From NCBI GenBank assembly GCA_021818685.1, contig JAKATP010000013.1:1-38645 (forward strand): a stretch of DNA of 38,645 nucleotides, read 5' to 3'. Positions within the stretch are counted from its first letter, which is position 1. Each line of letters opens with the position of its first letter. The position numbers and the translations under genes are program-made. The DNA is from Bacillota bacterium (lineage in GTDB: Bacteria; Bacillota; Sulfobacillia; Sulfobacillales; JAIMBI01). Below the pieces are notes generated by a model that worked only from the letters and a program-made list of their open reading frames with translations, had not been told where the DNA came from and did no database searches. Below, one piece after another: positions 31,132-38,645 of the stretch.

Positions 31132-32331
31132 ATGGCGGTGGTGTATGCGGTCGGTGTCCTTCTCCTCCTCTGGTTCCTCCTCTACCCGTGCACGCATCTG
31201 GTGTTTGCCCGCCTGCAGCTCGGATCCCTGGTGGGCGACGGTCGGGACCGGGTCGTGGCGCTCACCTATGACGTCGAAACCCGGCGGGATTGGCTCGGGG
31301 TGCTGGCGGATCTGGATGAGGCCGGGACTCCGGCGGCGCTGTTCGTGACGGCGAGCTTGGCCGCGGACAATCCCGACCTGGCCCGCCGGACGGTGGAGGC
31401 GGGCCAGGTGCTCGGTCTTCGCGGACGGGATGCGGTCTGGCCGTGGACCTCGTGGTCGGCGATTAGCCGTGACCAGGCGAGGCTCGCGGAGGCTGCGGGA
31501 CATCCGGTGGGCTGGTACCGTCCGGGCCGGATCGAGACCTTCCTTTCGGTGCTGGCGGTGCGGAAAGCCGGCCTCCAGCGGGTGTTGGGGCAGGTCCTGA
31601 TTCGGGCCGGCACGCCCGACGCGGCCGCCACGGCGGCGCGCCTGGGCTTTTCCGGGGTGGTGCTGCGGGTGGACGCGGCCGACCTCGCCACGGGATTCAC
31701 CCGGGATCTGACCGAGCGCCTCCAGCGGGTGGGTCTCGCCTGCGGCCCTCTGTCCGTGCTCCAGCCCGAGCGGTCCGTCATCCGGCGGGGTTGGTACTGG
31801 TGGGAGGGGGAATTCACCCGCCAGTACGACGTCGAGACCGTGCCCGCCTCGGACGGGGGACCGCCGGTGTTCCGTCTGTCAGTCGCCCTCTACCGCGGGC
31901 CGCCCCTGACCGAGGGCAGCGTGTGCATCACAAAGGGTACGCCGATGGCGGAGATCCACTTCGTGAACCAGACGCTCGGTCGGGAGAGCGGGGTCCCCAC
32001 CGGGGTCCTCCGGGTGGTGGCCCGCCTGCGCCGGGCCTTCGCCGACACGGCTGTGCGAGTGCGTGACGACCCCCGCTATGCGGACTGCCAGCTGGTGGCG
32101 GGAGTGACGGTGCTGGACGTCGGAGACGCCATCGCCCGGATCGGGCTCTTTCGGACCCCGGCCCGGGGGATCCGGATGTGGTTCATGCGCATTTACCTGG
32201 TGTTTTTGATGGCGGTTTTTCACCGCCAGGGTTTTCGGGTCTTTACCCGCTTTGCCCGCCTGCGGCCCATCTGGGTCTGGCTCCCGCGCGAACAGTTCCT
32301 GGCCCGCTTTGCGCTGGAGGATCGGGTTTAG
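31132..32331 (+). CDS. Catalytically dead NodB-like deacetylase with YkoP-like C-terminal domain
   Basis: A 399-residue protein. An N-terminal membrane segment (about 1-25) is followed by a NodB-fold domain (about 40-225). Motif 1 reads LTYDVETR, with one Asp of the TFDDG pair lost; motif 2, which should hold the metal His pair, reads GLRGRDAVWPWTS with no His; motif 3 keeps YRPGRIE. The metal site is therefore absent and deacetylase activity is unlikely. The C-terminal part (about 245-399), with CITKGTPMAEIHFVN and RIYLVFLMAVFHRQGFRVF, resembles YkoP-type proteins (recalled, not searched). It is five bases after the MFS gene, so it probably works with glycolipid synthesis or export. Possibly a carbohydrate-binding or scaffold protein. 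Confidence 0.65.
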   Translation: MAVVYAVGVLLLLWFLLYPCTHLVFARLQLGSLVGDGRDRVVALTYDVETRRDWLGVLADLDEAGTPAALFVTASLAADNPDLARRTVEAGQVLGLRGRDAVWPWTSWSAISRDQARLAEAAGHPVGWYRPGRIETFLSVLAVRKAGLQRVLGQVLIRAGTPDAAATAARLGFSGVVLRVDAADLATGFTRDLTERLQRVGLACGPLSVLQPERSVIRRGWYWWEGEFTRQYDVETVPASDGGPPVFRLSVALYRGPPLTEGSVCITKGTPMAEIHFVNQTLGRESGVPTGVLRVVARLRRAFADTAVRVRDDPRYADCQLVAGVTVLDVGDAIARIGLFRTPARGIRMWFMRIYLVFLMAVFHRQGFRVFTRFARLRPIWVWLPREQFLARFALEDRV

Positions 32332-32438
32332 GCGGTGAAGAGTAGCGGGCGCCCCGTGCTACCATGAAGCCAGACGCGCCGCCGCTGACGGGGAGCCGCG
32401 GCGGGAATCGTGGAGCCATCTGGAGGAGGTTTTGGCGC

Positions 32439-32891
32439 ATGGAGCTCAAGAACCAGGTCACGCTCAACGCACCCCGTGCCTCCGTGTTCCGGGTCATGAC
32501 CGAGCCCGAGTACCTGTTGAAGACCATGCCGGGCTTAAAGGCGCTCACGCCGACGGAGAACGGGGCCTACGATGCGGTGCTGGAGATCGGGGTGGCCGCG
32601 GTACGCGGGCGGTACCAGGGCACCATGCGGATGGTTGACCGTCATCCCCCCGACGCTTACCGGCTGCAGATGGAGGGCAAGGGGCCGGGGACGTTCGTAA
32701 AGCTCGACCTGGGCGTGAACCTGCAGGAGCCGGAGCCGGGCAAGACCGCGGTGGCGTACCAGGGCGATGCCCAGGTGGGGGGCACGCTCGCCGGGGTGGG
32801 GCAGCGGATGCTGGCCGGGGTGGCCGGCATGATCATGGGACAGTTTCTGAAGGCCGTCGACCGTGAGGCGCGCGAGCTTGGCGGAGACTGA
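32439..32891 (+). CDS. coxG: CoxG-like SRPBCC protein (CO dehydrogenase subunit G family)
   Basis: A 150-residue START/SRPBCC-fold protein. MELKNQVTLNAPRASVFRVM, then PEYLLKTMPGLKALTP, matches the CoxG start; the middle AVRGRYQGTMRM and VGGTLAGVGQRMLAGVAGMI complete the family pattern. CoxG is thought to anchor molybdenum hydroxylases of the CO dehydrogenase type to the membrane or to carry a quinone or lipid; this is not settled. The usual C-terminal membrane extension is short or missing. GGAGGAGG lies ten bases before ATG 32439. XdhC and MocA genes follow, but no large/medium/small hydroxylase subunit genes are in the window. Confidence 0.85.
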   Translation: MELKNQVTLNAPRASVFRVMTEPEYLLKTMPGLKALTPTENGAYDAVLEIGVAAVRGRYQGTMRMVDRHPPDAYRLQMEGKGPGTFVKLDLGVNLQEPEPGKTAVAYQGDAQVGGTLAGVGQRMLAGVAGMIMGQFLKAVDREARELGGD

Positions 32892-32906
32892 CGCGGGGAG
32901 TGGCGT

Positions 32907-33965
32907 ATGCGCTCACATCTGAACGAGGCTCGTGAAATGATGGCCGAGATGGAGAAGGCCTGGGCGCGGGGTGTAAGCACCGCCCTGGCCGAGGTGGTGG
33001 CGGTGGAAGGTTCCGCCTACCGGCGCCCAGGTGCGCTCATGATGATGGCGGCCGACGGCGCCATGCACGGCACGGTCTCCGGCGGCTGTCTGGAGGGCGA
33101 TATTTTTGTCCGCGCCGAGCCGCTGATGCAGGCCGAATCCCAGACCGACGGCCTATCGGAGGCGTTTGGGGCGGCTCTCCTCGACTACGACCTGAACGAA
33201 GATGACATGTGGTCACTGGGACTGGGCTGCAAGGGCCGCATCAAGGTCTGGGTGCGCGCCCTCGGTCCGGAATCGCCCGAAACGGAGTTCATCCGCCGGG
33301 CGCTTCAAAGCGGGGGCGGCGTGCTGGTGACGGAGATTCCCACGGGAACGCCGCGCGGCTGGACGCCGGCGGACGGGGCGATGACGGGGCCCCAGCACCT
33401 GCGGAGCCAGATGGAGGCCGTCTGGGACGGGGGCGAGCCCGTGCTGGAGGGGTCGCTGTACGTTCGTGCCTGGCGGCCCCCTCACACCCTCATCATTGCC
33501 GGCGCCGGCCATGACGCTGAACCCGTGGCGCAAATGGCGCGCGAGGCCGACTTTTCGGTGACGGTATTGGACCCGCGGCCCGCTTTTAACGATGAGCGCC
33601 ACTTTCCGGGCGTGACCCATTGGGTGATGGAGCCGGAGGCGCTCACCTTGGCGGAGCATCCGGAAGCGGCCGGTGCCTTTTGGGTGGTCATGAACCATCA
33701 CAAGGATCGCGACCGCCGCACGCTGGCCGCGGTGAGCCGTCTCGCGCCGCGCTTTGTCGGGGCGCTCGGACCCTGGCGGCGCACGGAGGAGATCCTGGAG
33801 GGAATGGACCCGGACTTTAAAGAGCGGGTCCACGGGCCGCTCGGGCTTGACGTCGGTGGGGATACGCCGTTTGAGGTGGCCATCAGCATCGTCGCCCAAT
33901 TGATGGCGGAAAGCCGCCATCGGAGCGGCGGGAGCCTGAACCGTCGAGATGCGCTCCATGCCTGA
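32907..33965 (+). CDS. XdhC/CoxF-family molybdenum hydroxylase maturation factor
   Basis: A 352-residue protein that in characterised members binds the molybdenum cofactor and helps its sulfuration and insertion into xanthine dehydrogenase-type enzymes. The N-domain has the two hallmark stretches VVAVEGSAYRRPGALMMM (about 32-49) and GTVSGGCLEGDIF (about 57-69); LGCKGRIKVWV follows. The C-domain is a Rossmann-like region, TLIIAGAGHDAEPVAQMAR then VTVLDPRPAF, ending in FVGALGPWRRTEEIL. All are typical of XdhC/CoxI-type proteins. It starts 15 bases after coxG and is followed by mocA at three bases. Confidence 0.92.
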   Translation: MRSHLNEAREMMAEMEKAWARGVSTALAEVVAVEGSAYRRPGALMMMAADGAMHGTVSGGCLEGDIFVRAEPLMQAESQTDGLSEAFGAALLDYDLNEDDMWSLGLGCKGRIKVWVRALGPESPETEFIRRALQSGGGVLVTEIPTGTPRGWTPADGAMTGPQHLRSQMEAVWDGGEPVLEGSLYVRAWRPPHTLIIAGAGHDAEPVAQMAREADFSVTVLDPRPAFNDERHFPGVTHWVMEPEALTLAEHPEAAGAFWVVMNHHKDRDRRTLAAVSRLAPRFVGALGPWRRTEEILEGMDPDFKERVHGPLGLDVGGDTPFEVAISIVAQLMAESRHRSGGSLNRRDALHA

Positions 33966-33968
33966 GTC

Positions 33969-34586
33969 GTGGAGGCGGTAATCCTGGCCGCGGGGCTCTC
34001 CCGGCGACTCGGGGGCGGCGACAAACTCCTTTTGCCCGTCGGCGGGAGGCCGGTACTGGCCCTCACGGTCGCCGCCGTGCGGAAGGAGCTGTCGGGCCTT
34101 CCCTGCACCGTGGTGGTGCCCCCGTCGGGTCCGGTGCGGGAGCTGGCCCAGACGCTCGGGGTGCGCGTGCTGGAGAACCCGGACGCCGCCGAAGGGATGG
34201 CGTCGTCGCTTCGCGTGGCCGTTCGGATGGCGGCGTGTCCGCCTATCCTGCTTTTTTTGGGCGACCAGCCGACCGTGTCGCCGGCCGGCATCGCGGCCAT
34301 GGGGACCGCCTGGCGGACGGAACCCGGCCTCTATATGGCGGCGCCCTGGTACCGGAACGTGCCGGGGCACCCGGTGCTGCTCGGGCCCGGGATCTTTCCG
34401 GCCTTGTTAGGCCTTTCCGGCGACCGGGGGGCCCGGAGCCTCTGGGGAACGCTGCCGGAGGCCGTGCGGAGGCGTGTGGATATCGACGCTGACCCGCCGC
34501 CTGACTTGGACACGATGGACGACTACCGGCGGCTCTTGGCGGCGGCGGACAGCCCGGACGGGCAGGGGGAGAGGCGCGATGGCTGA
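33969..34586 (+). CDS. mocA: MobA-like NTP transferase, molybdenum cofactor cytidylyltransferase (MocA type)
   Basis: A 205-residue nucleotidyltransferase. AVILAAGLSRRLGGGDKLLL at the start is the nucleotide-binding signature (LAAGxSxRxG...K), LFLGDQPTVSP holds the metal-binding DQP motif and NVPGHPVLLG is the product-binding GHP motif. MocA attaches CMP to molybdopterin to give the dinucleotide cofactor used by CO dehydrogenase and xanthine dehydrogenase-type enzymes, which fits its XdhC and CoxG neighbours. GTG 33969 lies three bases after the XdhC stop. The end overlaps the next gene by eight bases. Confidence 0.9.
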   Translation: MEAVILAAGLSRRLGGGDKLLLPVGGRPVLALTVAAVRKELSGLPCTVVVPPSGPVRELAQTLGVRVLENPDAAEGMASSLRVAVRMAACPPILLFLGDQPTVSPAGIAAMGTAWRTEPGLYMAAPWYRNVPGHPVLLGPGIFPALLGLSGDRGARSLWGTLPEAVRRRVDIDADPPPDLDTMDDYRRLLAAADSPDGQGERRDG

Positions 34587-36567
34587 CGGCGGCTTTTCGT
34601 TGGGATCGGCAGAGGTGGCCTTTCGCCCGAGTCCGAAACTCATTCGGCAGGCCAACCTGACTCGCTTTATGGCGGCCTGGGACGTTCAGAGCCTGGATGC
34701 GCTCCGGGCGCGGGCGGCCGCCGATCCGGAGTGGTTCTGGGACGCGGTGGTGAAGGACCTCGGCTGGCATTTTGACACCCCCTACGAGCGGGTGCTGGAC
34801 CTGACGGAGGGCGTGGCGTTTGCGCGCTGGTTCGTCGGGGGGACCACGAACCTGGCCAGCACGCTTCTGGACCGCCATGCGGAGGGCTCGGAGAAGAACC
34901 GTCTCGCCCTCATCTGGGAGGGCGAAGACGGGACCATCGCCAAGTTCAGCTACCGGGAACTCTTTGTCGAGGCCAATCGCATGGCGCACGCGCTGGAGGC
35001 GCTGGGCGTGCAGATGGGGGATGTCGTCGGTCTTTACCTGCCGATGATCCCGCAGGCCGTGATTGCAAGCCTGGCGGTGGCGAAGCTCGGCGCGATCTAT
35101 GTGCCGATGTTCTCCGGGTACGGTGCCGAGGCGGTGCGCACGCGGCTCGTGGACGCAGGCGTAAAGGTGCTGATCACGGCCGACGGGTTCTACCGACGAG
35201 GGCGTCCGGTCGCGATGAAGCAGGTGGCGGATGAGGCCGTCCGGGGGGCGCCCTCCGTGCAATCGGTGGTGGTCGTGCGCCGGCCGGGATCCGACGGTCC
35301 GGTCCCGGTTCCGGTGACCATGGAGCCCGGCCGTGACGTGGAGTGGCAGGTGATCCGCGACCGGGCCCCGGACTCACCGCTCACGCGGTCGGTGCCGAGC
35401 GAGCATCCGTTTCTCATCATGTACACGTCCGGCACGACCGGGCGTCCCAAGGGTGCCGTGCACACCCACACCGGGTTTCCGCTAAAAGCGGCGCAGGATC
35501 TCGAACACGCCTTTGACCTGAAGGCGGAGGATGTTCTCTTCTGGTTTACCGACATGGGCTGGATGATGGGGCCCTGGGCCGTGCTGGGCGGGATGGCAGC
35601 CGGGTCCACCGTGCTCATCTATGACGGGAGCCCCGACTACCCGGCGCCGGACCGTCTATGGCAGATGGTGGACCGGCATGGCGTGAGCGTGTTGGGCATC
35701 GCCCCCACCGCCATCCGGGGACTCATGGCGCACGGGTCGGACCCGGTGAAGCGGCATGATTTATCGAGCCTTCGCATCCTCGGATCGAGCGGCGAGCCCT
35801 GGAACCCCGAACCCTGGGCGTGGTTTTTCAAGGAGGTGGGACAGGGGCGCTGCCCGATTGTCAATTACTCGGGAGGGACGGAGATTTCGGGGGGGATCCT
35901 GGCGGCCTTTGCCATTGAGCCGCAAAAGCCGTGTGCGTTCTCCGGACCGATTCCGGGCATGGCGGCGGATGTGTTTGACGACGACGGGAAGCCGGCACCC
36001 CCAGGGGCGGTGGGCGAGCTCGTGCTAAAGGCCCCGTGGCCGGGTATGACCCAGGGGTTCTGGCACGACCGCGCCCGCTATCTGGACGCGTACTGGATGC
36101 GATGGCCGGATGTGTGGGTGCATGGGGACTTTGTCGTACGGGACGACGACGGATTTTGGTATATTCTCGGCCGGAGCGACGACACGATCAAGGTGGCCGG
36201 CAAGCGTCTGGGACCGGCCGAGGCAGAATCGGCCGCCGGGGCGCATCCGCGCGTGCGCGAATCGGCGGCGGTGGGCGTCCCCCACCCCGTGAAGGGGGAG
36301 GCCCTCGTGGTTCTGGTGGTGGTCGACGGCGAAGCGGATCCAGGTTTGGCGGATGCCATCGCCGACGCCATCGGCCAAAACCTGGGGAAGGCACTGCGCC
36401 CGGAGCGGGTGGTCTTGGTGCCGGCGCTTCCGAAGACCCGCAATGGCAAGATCGTGCGGCGGGCGGCGCGAGCCGCGTATCTCGGCGTGGAGGCGGGCGA
36501 TCTGTCGGCAGTCGAGAACCCCGAGGCGCTGGACGCGATCCGTGCCCGGGGTGTGAGCGGCGCGTGA
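34579..36567 (+). CDS. Acetyl-CoA synthetase-like acyl-CoA ligase
   Basis: A 662-residue adenylate-forming enzyme making acyl-CoA from acid, ATP and CoA. It has the N-terminal ACS domain (about 30-90, WDVQSLDALRARA then WFWDAVVKDLGWHFD), the P-loop-like MYTSGTTGRPKGAVHTHTGF near 278-297, the FTDMGWMMGPW and NYSGGTEISGG elements, WVHGDFVVRDDDGFWYILGR with the ribose-binding Asp, and PKTRNGKIVRR near the end with the catalytic, acetylatable Lys. Length fits Acs (about 650). The motif FTDMGWMMGPW rather than the Acs form TADVGWVTGH suggests an acid other than acetate. ATG 34579 overlaps mocA, so it belongs to the same operon. Confidence 0.9.
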   Translation: MADGGFSLGSAEVAFRPSPKLIRQANLTRFMAAWDVQSLDALRARAAADPEWFWDAVVKDLGWHFDTPYERVLDLTEGVAFARWFVGGTTNLASTLLDRHAEGSEKNRLALIWEGEDGTIAKFSYRELFVEANRMAHALEALGVQMGDVVGLYLPMIPQAVIASLAVAKLGAIYVPMFSGYGAEAVRTRLVDAGVKVLITADGFYRRGRPVAMKQVADEAVRGAPSVQSVVVVRRPGSDGPVPVPVTMEPGRDVEWQVIRDRAPDSPLTRSVPSEHPFLIMYTSGTTGRPKGAVHTHTGFPLKAAQDLEHAFDLKAEDVLFWFTDMGWMMGPWAVLGGMAAGSTVLIYDGSPDYPAPDRLWQMVDRHGVSVLGIAPTAIRGLMAHGSDPVKRHDLSSLRILGSSGEPWNPEPWAWFFKEVGQGRCPIVNYSGGTEISGGILAAFAIEPQKPCAFSGPIPGMAADVFDDDGKPAPPGAVGELVLKAPWPGMTQGFWHDRARYLDAYWMRWPDVWVHGDFVVRDDDGFWYILGRSDDTIKVAGKRLGPAEAESAAGAHPRVRESAAVGVPHPVKGEALVVLVVVDGEADPGLADAIADAIGQNLGKALRPERVVLVPALPKTRNGKIVRRAARAAYLGVEAGDLSAVENPEALDAIRARGVSGA

Positions 36568-36592
36568 TCGGCGCGCGGGTGGGCGGGGTCCT

Positions 36593-37345
36593 GTGAACCG
36601 GGACGAGATGCCGCTCCTCGACCATCTGGAGGAACTCCGGGGCCGGATTTTCAAAGGGCTCTTGGCGCTTGTGGGCGGTTTCGTCATCGGCTACGTGGTG
36701 GCGCGGCCGGTGCTGCGCTACATCATCTTCGTCTCGGGTGTGCAGCACGTGCAGGTGCTGGACGTGGCCGAGGCCTTCTTCGCGATTATCAAACTCGCTC
36801 TCATTATCGGGTTTGTGATTGCGTCGCCGGTGATCTTCTACCAGGCGGCGGCCTTCATCCTGCCCGGACTGCTGCCGCGCGAGCGCCGGATTCTGGCGGT
36901 GGTGTTCATGCCGGGGGTGCTGCTATTTGCGGCCGGCATCGCGGCCGGCTTTTATCTCGTGGTGCCGCCGGTGCTGCATATCATGCTCTCCTTTGCCGGA
37001 CCCGGTATCGCGACCAACATCCGTCTGCAAAGCCTGCTCGCGTTCGTCATCGGATTGTCGTTTCCGCTGGGATTTGTGGCGGAACTGCCGCTCGTGTCGG
37101 GGGTGCTGGCGAACCTGGGGCTCATCACACCGCGCTGGTTTGGACGGCAGCGGCGCTACGCCCTTCTGTTGGCATTTGTGGCGGCGGCCATCATCACCCC
37201 GCCCAACACGGCGCTCGCGATGCTGGCCGTGGGAGCGGCCATATACGCCATCTACGAACTGTCGGCCGTCGTGGTCCGGCTGGCCTGGCGGCCGCGGCGC
37301 GGCGGCGGCTGGGACATGGACGAGCGGGATCCGACCGGTCTGTAA
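36593..37345 (+). CDS. tatC: Sec-independent protein translocase TatC
   Basis: A 250-residue six-span membrane protein, the signal-peptide receptor of the twin-arginine translocase. The N-terminal cytoplasmic motif PLLDHLEELRGRIF is the family signature; PVIFYQAAAFILPGLLPRERR and the FPLGFVAELPLVSGVLANLG stretch hold further conserved residues. The C-terminal tail is short and charged. GTG 36593 is the annotated start with GGGCGGGG upstream; ATG 36608 is possible. No tatA is in the window. The Tat pathway would export molybdo-enzymes and Fe-S proteins, which fits the maturation genes before it. Confidence 0.95.
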   Translation: MNRDEMPLLDHLEELRGRIFKGLLALVGGFVIGYVVARPVLRYIIFVSGVQHVQVLDVAEAFFAIIKLALIIGFVIASPVIFYQAAAFILPGLLPRERRILAVVFMPGVLLFAAGIAAGFYLVVPPVLHIMLSFAGPGIATNIRLQSLLAFVIGLSFPLGFVAELPLVSGVLANLGLITPRWFGRQRRYALLLAFVAAAIITPPNTALAMLAVGAAIYAIYELSAVVVRLAWRPRRGGGWDMDERDPTGL

Positions 37346-37372
37346 TGCCTTCCCCACGAGGGTATAGACCGG
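37335..37372 (+). terminator. Hairpin at the tatC stop codon, possible terminator
   Basis: CCGGTCTGTA (37335-37344) pairs with TATAGACCGG (37363-37372) in ten pairs with one G-T and an 18-base loop; a 12-base palindrome GACCGGCCGGTC (37367-37378) overlaps the right arm. There is no T-tract, so simple rho-independent termination is doubtful. The remaining 37373-37585 spacer holds a predicted promoter, a small CCGCC-GGAC-GGCGG hairpin (37532-37545) and no gene. Confidence 0.35.
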
Positions 37373-37445
37373 CCGGTCGTCCCTGAACCCACCCAATTCT
37401 TCGCAGGGAAGCCAGGAAGACGCCTGATAGAAGGGCCACCGGAGC

Positions 37446-37475
37446 TTGTCACCGGCCGTGATTCAATTCTAGACT
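37446..37475 (+). promoter_or_regulatory. Predicted promoter of the fadF-like gene
   Basis: TTGTCA (37446-37451) and TAGACT (37470-37475) are 18 bases apart, in a locally AT-rich patch about 110 bases before the GTG start. A long leader would follow. Confidence 0.5.
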
Positions 37476-37585
37476 CGAAAGCAGGTACGGGCGACGAGGC
37501 CCGGGGCTGATGGCTGGCCACCGCGGAGAACCCGCCGGACGGCGGAGGCAGGATCGCACCGGCCGTATGCAAGGAGGGCGCATAA

Positions 37586-38645
37586 GTGGGAGTGGAACGG
37601 CTCCTGTTCACGTTAACGGTGGCGTTTGCCTTCCTGTGGTTCGGCATGAGCGTGTATGGGAAGTACTCGCTTGTCATGCTGGGCCGTCCAACGGTGCGCT
37701 GGGACCATCCCGGGGAGCGCCTTTCAGGGTTTGTGGTAAACGTGCTGGGTCAGAAAAAGCTCTTTAAGGACCGAGCGCCCGGCTTCATGCACTTTTTCAT
37801 CTTTTGGGGCTTCGTCGTCCTCACGATCATCAGCATCGACTTTTTGATTCGGGGCCTGTTCCCGGGCACCCTGCCGTTTGTAGGTCCGGTGGCAAGCGTG
37901 CTGGCGACGTTGTCCGACGTGATGACGGTGCTGGTGCTGGCAGCCATCGTCATGGCCGCCATCCGCCGCTGGGTGGTGCGCGTGAAACGGCTGGAGCCGA
38001 ACCTGGACGCGGCCGTGATCCTGACGCTTATCGCCATTGTGGTGCTCTCAGACTTCGGCATCGAGAGCTTCAGCCTGGCCCTGCATCCGCACGCGTTCTT
38101 CGCGCCCCTCGGCGGCCTCGTGGGCCGCCTCCTGGCGAGCCTGCCCGCGGCCACGCTCGCGACCGGTCTCACTGTCGTGAGCTGGGTCAAGCTCATCGAC
38201 CTCATGGGTTTTCTCGTTTTCCTGCCCTACTCCAAGCACTTTCACATGGTGGCCGCGCCGGTCAACGTTTACCTGCGCAATCTGGAGCCCCGGGGAAAGC
38301 TTCCCGCGCTCAACTTTGAGGACGAGAACGCCGAAAGCTTCGGCGCCGGCCAGGTGACGGATCTGACCTGGCACGATCTCCTGGACGCCTACGCCTGTGT
38401 GCAGTGCGGGCGCTGTACGGCACAGTGTCCGGCCAATCAGACAGGCAAGGTCCTGTCGCCGAAGGATATCATCGTGGATCTCCGCCATCAGCTGGAAGCG
38501 GTGGGCCCCATCCTGGCAAAGCCGGTCGATCTGCGCACCCCGGCGGAGCTGGAGGCGCTGTCGGTGCCGCTCGCGGGTGGAGTCGTGAGTCAGGACTCGC
38601 TGTGGGCCTGCACCACCTGCATGGCCTGCGTGGAGGCCTGCCCGG
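37586..38645 (+). CDS. FadF-like membrane (Fe-S) oxidoreductase, 3' truncated by window edge
   Basis: 353 residues are visible. The first 235 hold about five membrane segments and the motif NVLGQKKLFKDRAPGFMHFF, as in Bacillus FadF (YwjF). A ferredoxin-like part follows, with CVQCGRCTAQCP (Cys271, 274, 277, 281) and the start of a second cluster, CTTCMACVEACP, at the window end; heterodisulfide-reductase-type CCG domains are expected beyond. FadF-type proteins are believed to pass electrons from reduced ETF of acyl-CoA oxidation to the quinone pool, which links this gene to the acyl-CoA dehydrogenase at 3532. GTG 37586 has AAGGAGGG about eight bases upstream. The 3' part lies outside. Confidence 0.88.
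   Translation, partial: MGVERLLFTLTVAFAFLWFGMSVYGKYSLVMLGRPTVRWDHPGERLSGFVVNVLGQKKLFKDRAPGFMHFFIFWGFVVLTIISIDFLIRGLFPGTLPFVGPVASVLATLSDVMTVLVLAAIVMAAIRRWVVRVKRLEPNLDAAVILTLIAIVVLSDFGIESFSLALHPHAFFAPLGGLVGRLLASLPAATLATGLTVVSWVKLIDLMGFLVFLPYSKHFHMVAAPVNVYLRNLEPRGKLPALNFEDENAESFGAGQVTDLTWHDLLDAYACVQCGRCTAQCPANQTGKVLSPKDIIVDLRHQLEAVGPILAKPVDLRTPAELEALSVPLAGGVVSQDSLWACTTCMACVEACP

Overview
The window is a chromosomal stretch of a GC-rich (roughly two-thirds G+C) Gram-positive bacterium, most likely a Bacillota of the Sulfobacillus/Thermaerobacter/Symbiobacterium type. Supporting signs are the Bacillus-type LexA box (GAAC-N4-GTTC), strong AGGAGG-type ribosome sites with frequent GTG and TTG starts, and Bacillus-like gene sets (yng-type leucine degradation, TenI-ThiS-ThiG-ThiF, UgtP-type glycosyltransferase, FadF). 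The genus is inference; no rRNA or other typing marker is present.

Region by region. 1-1040: the right part of an IS200/IS605-type element with a frameshifted tnpB and a right-end hairpin. 1178-1830 (minus): a decayed sedolisin (S53) protease gene. 1892-3298: an EamA transporter and a histidine phosphatase, convergent. 3532-8891: an isovaleryl/leucine-type catabolic operon (acyl-CoA dehydrogenase, a shrunken AMP-ligase-like protein, biotin carrier, carboxyltransferase, HMG-CoA lyase family protein, enoyl-CoA hydratase) with no biotin carboxylase. 8978-13367: a three-gene translesion-synthesis operon (ImuB-like, DUF6504-like, DnaE2/ImuC) behind a near-consensus LexA box. 13475-15469: a membrane-bound GAF-GAF-GGDEF protein. 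15576-16181: seven tRNA genes with a strong promoter and a terminator.

16300-18632: MarR regulator plus ABC exporter. 18629-18955 (minus): unknown small protein. 18974-23060: thiamin locus, with promoter, TPP riboswitch and terminator, then a CytX-like permease, TenI, ThiS, ThiG and ThiF. 23096-24699: a HicB-like/DinB-like two-domain protein convergent with a rhodanese. 24979-27868: a membrane protein, an Old Yellow Enzyme and an AlkX/YcaQ DNA glycosylase. 27789-28583 (minus): prephenate dehydratase with a predicted leaderless promoter. 28714-32331: an envelope operon (UgtP-like glycosyltransferase, MFS carrier, catalytically dead NodB-like protein). 32439-36567: CoxG, XdhC and MocA molybdo-enzyme maturation factors joined to an acyl-CoA synthetase. 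36593-37345: TatC. 37586-end: the start of a FadF-like Fe-S oxidoreductase.

Taken together the organism appears to be an aerobic or facultative heterotroph that oxidises branched-chain and fatty acyl-CoAs, sends electrons through ETF/FadF, makes its own thiamin thiazole, and carries an SOS-controlled mutasome. The items most worth a second look are the compact SOS mutasome, the AMP-ligase remnant replacing part of a leucine operon, the UgtP/MFS/dead-deacetylase envelope operon, the leaderless pheA, and the broken TnpB beside a dead sedolisin. All calls come from reading motifs by eye; no database search was run.
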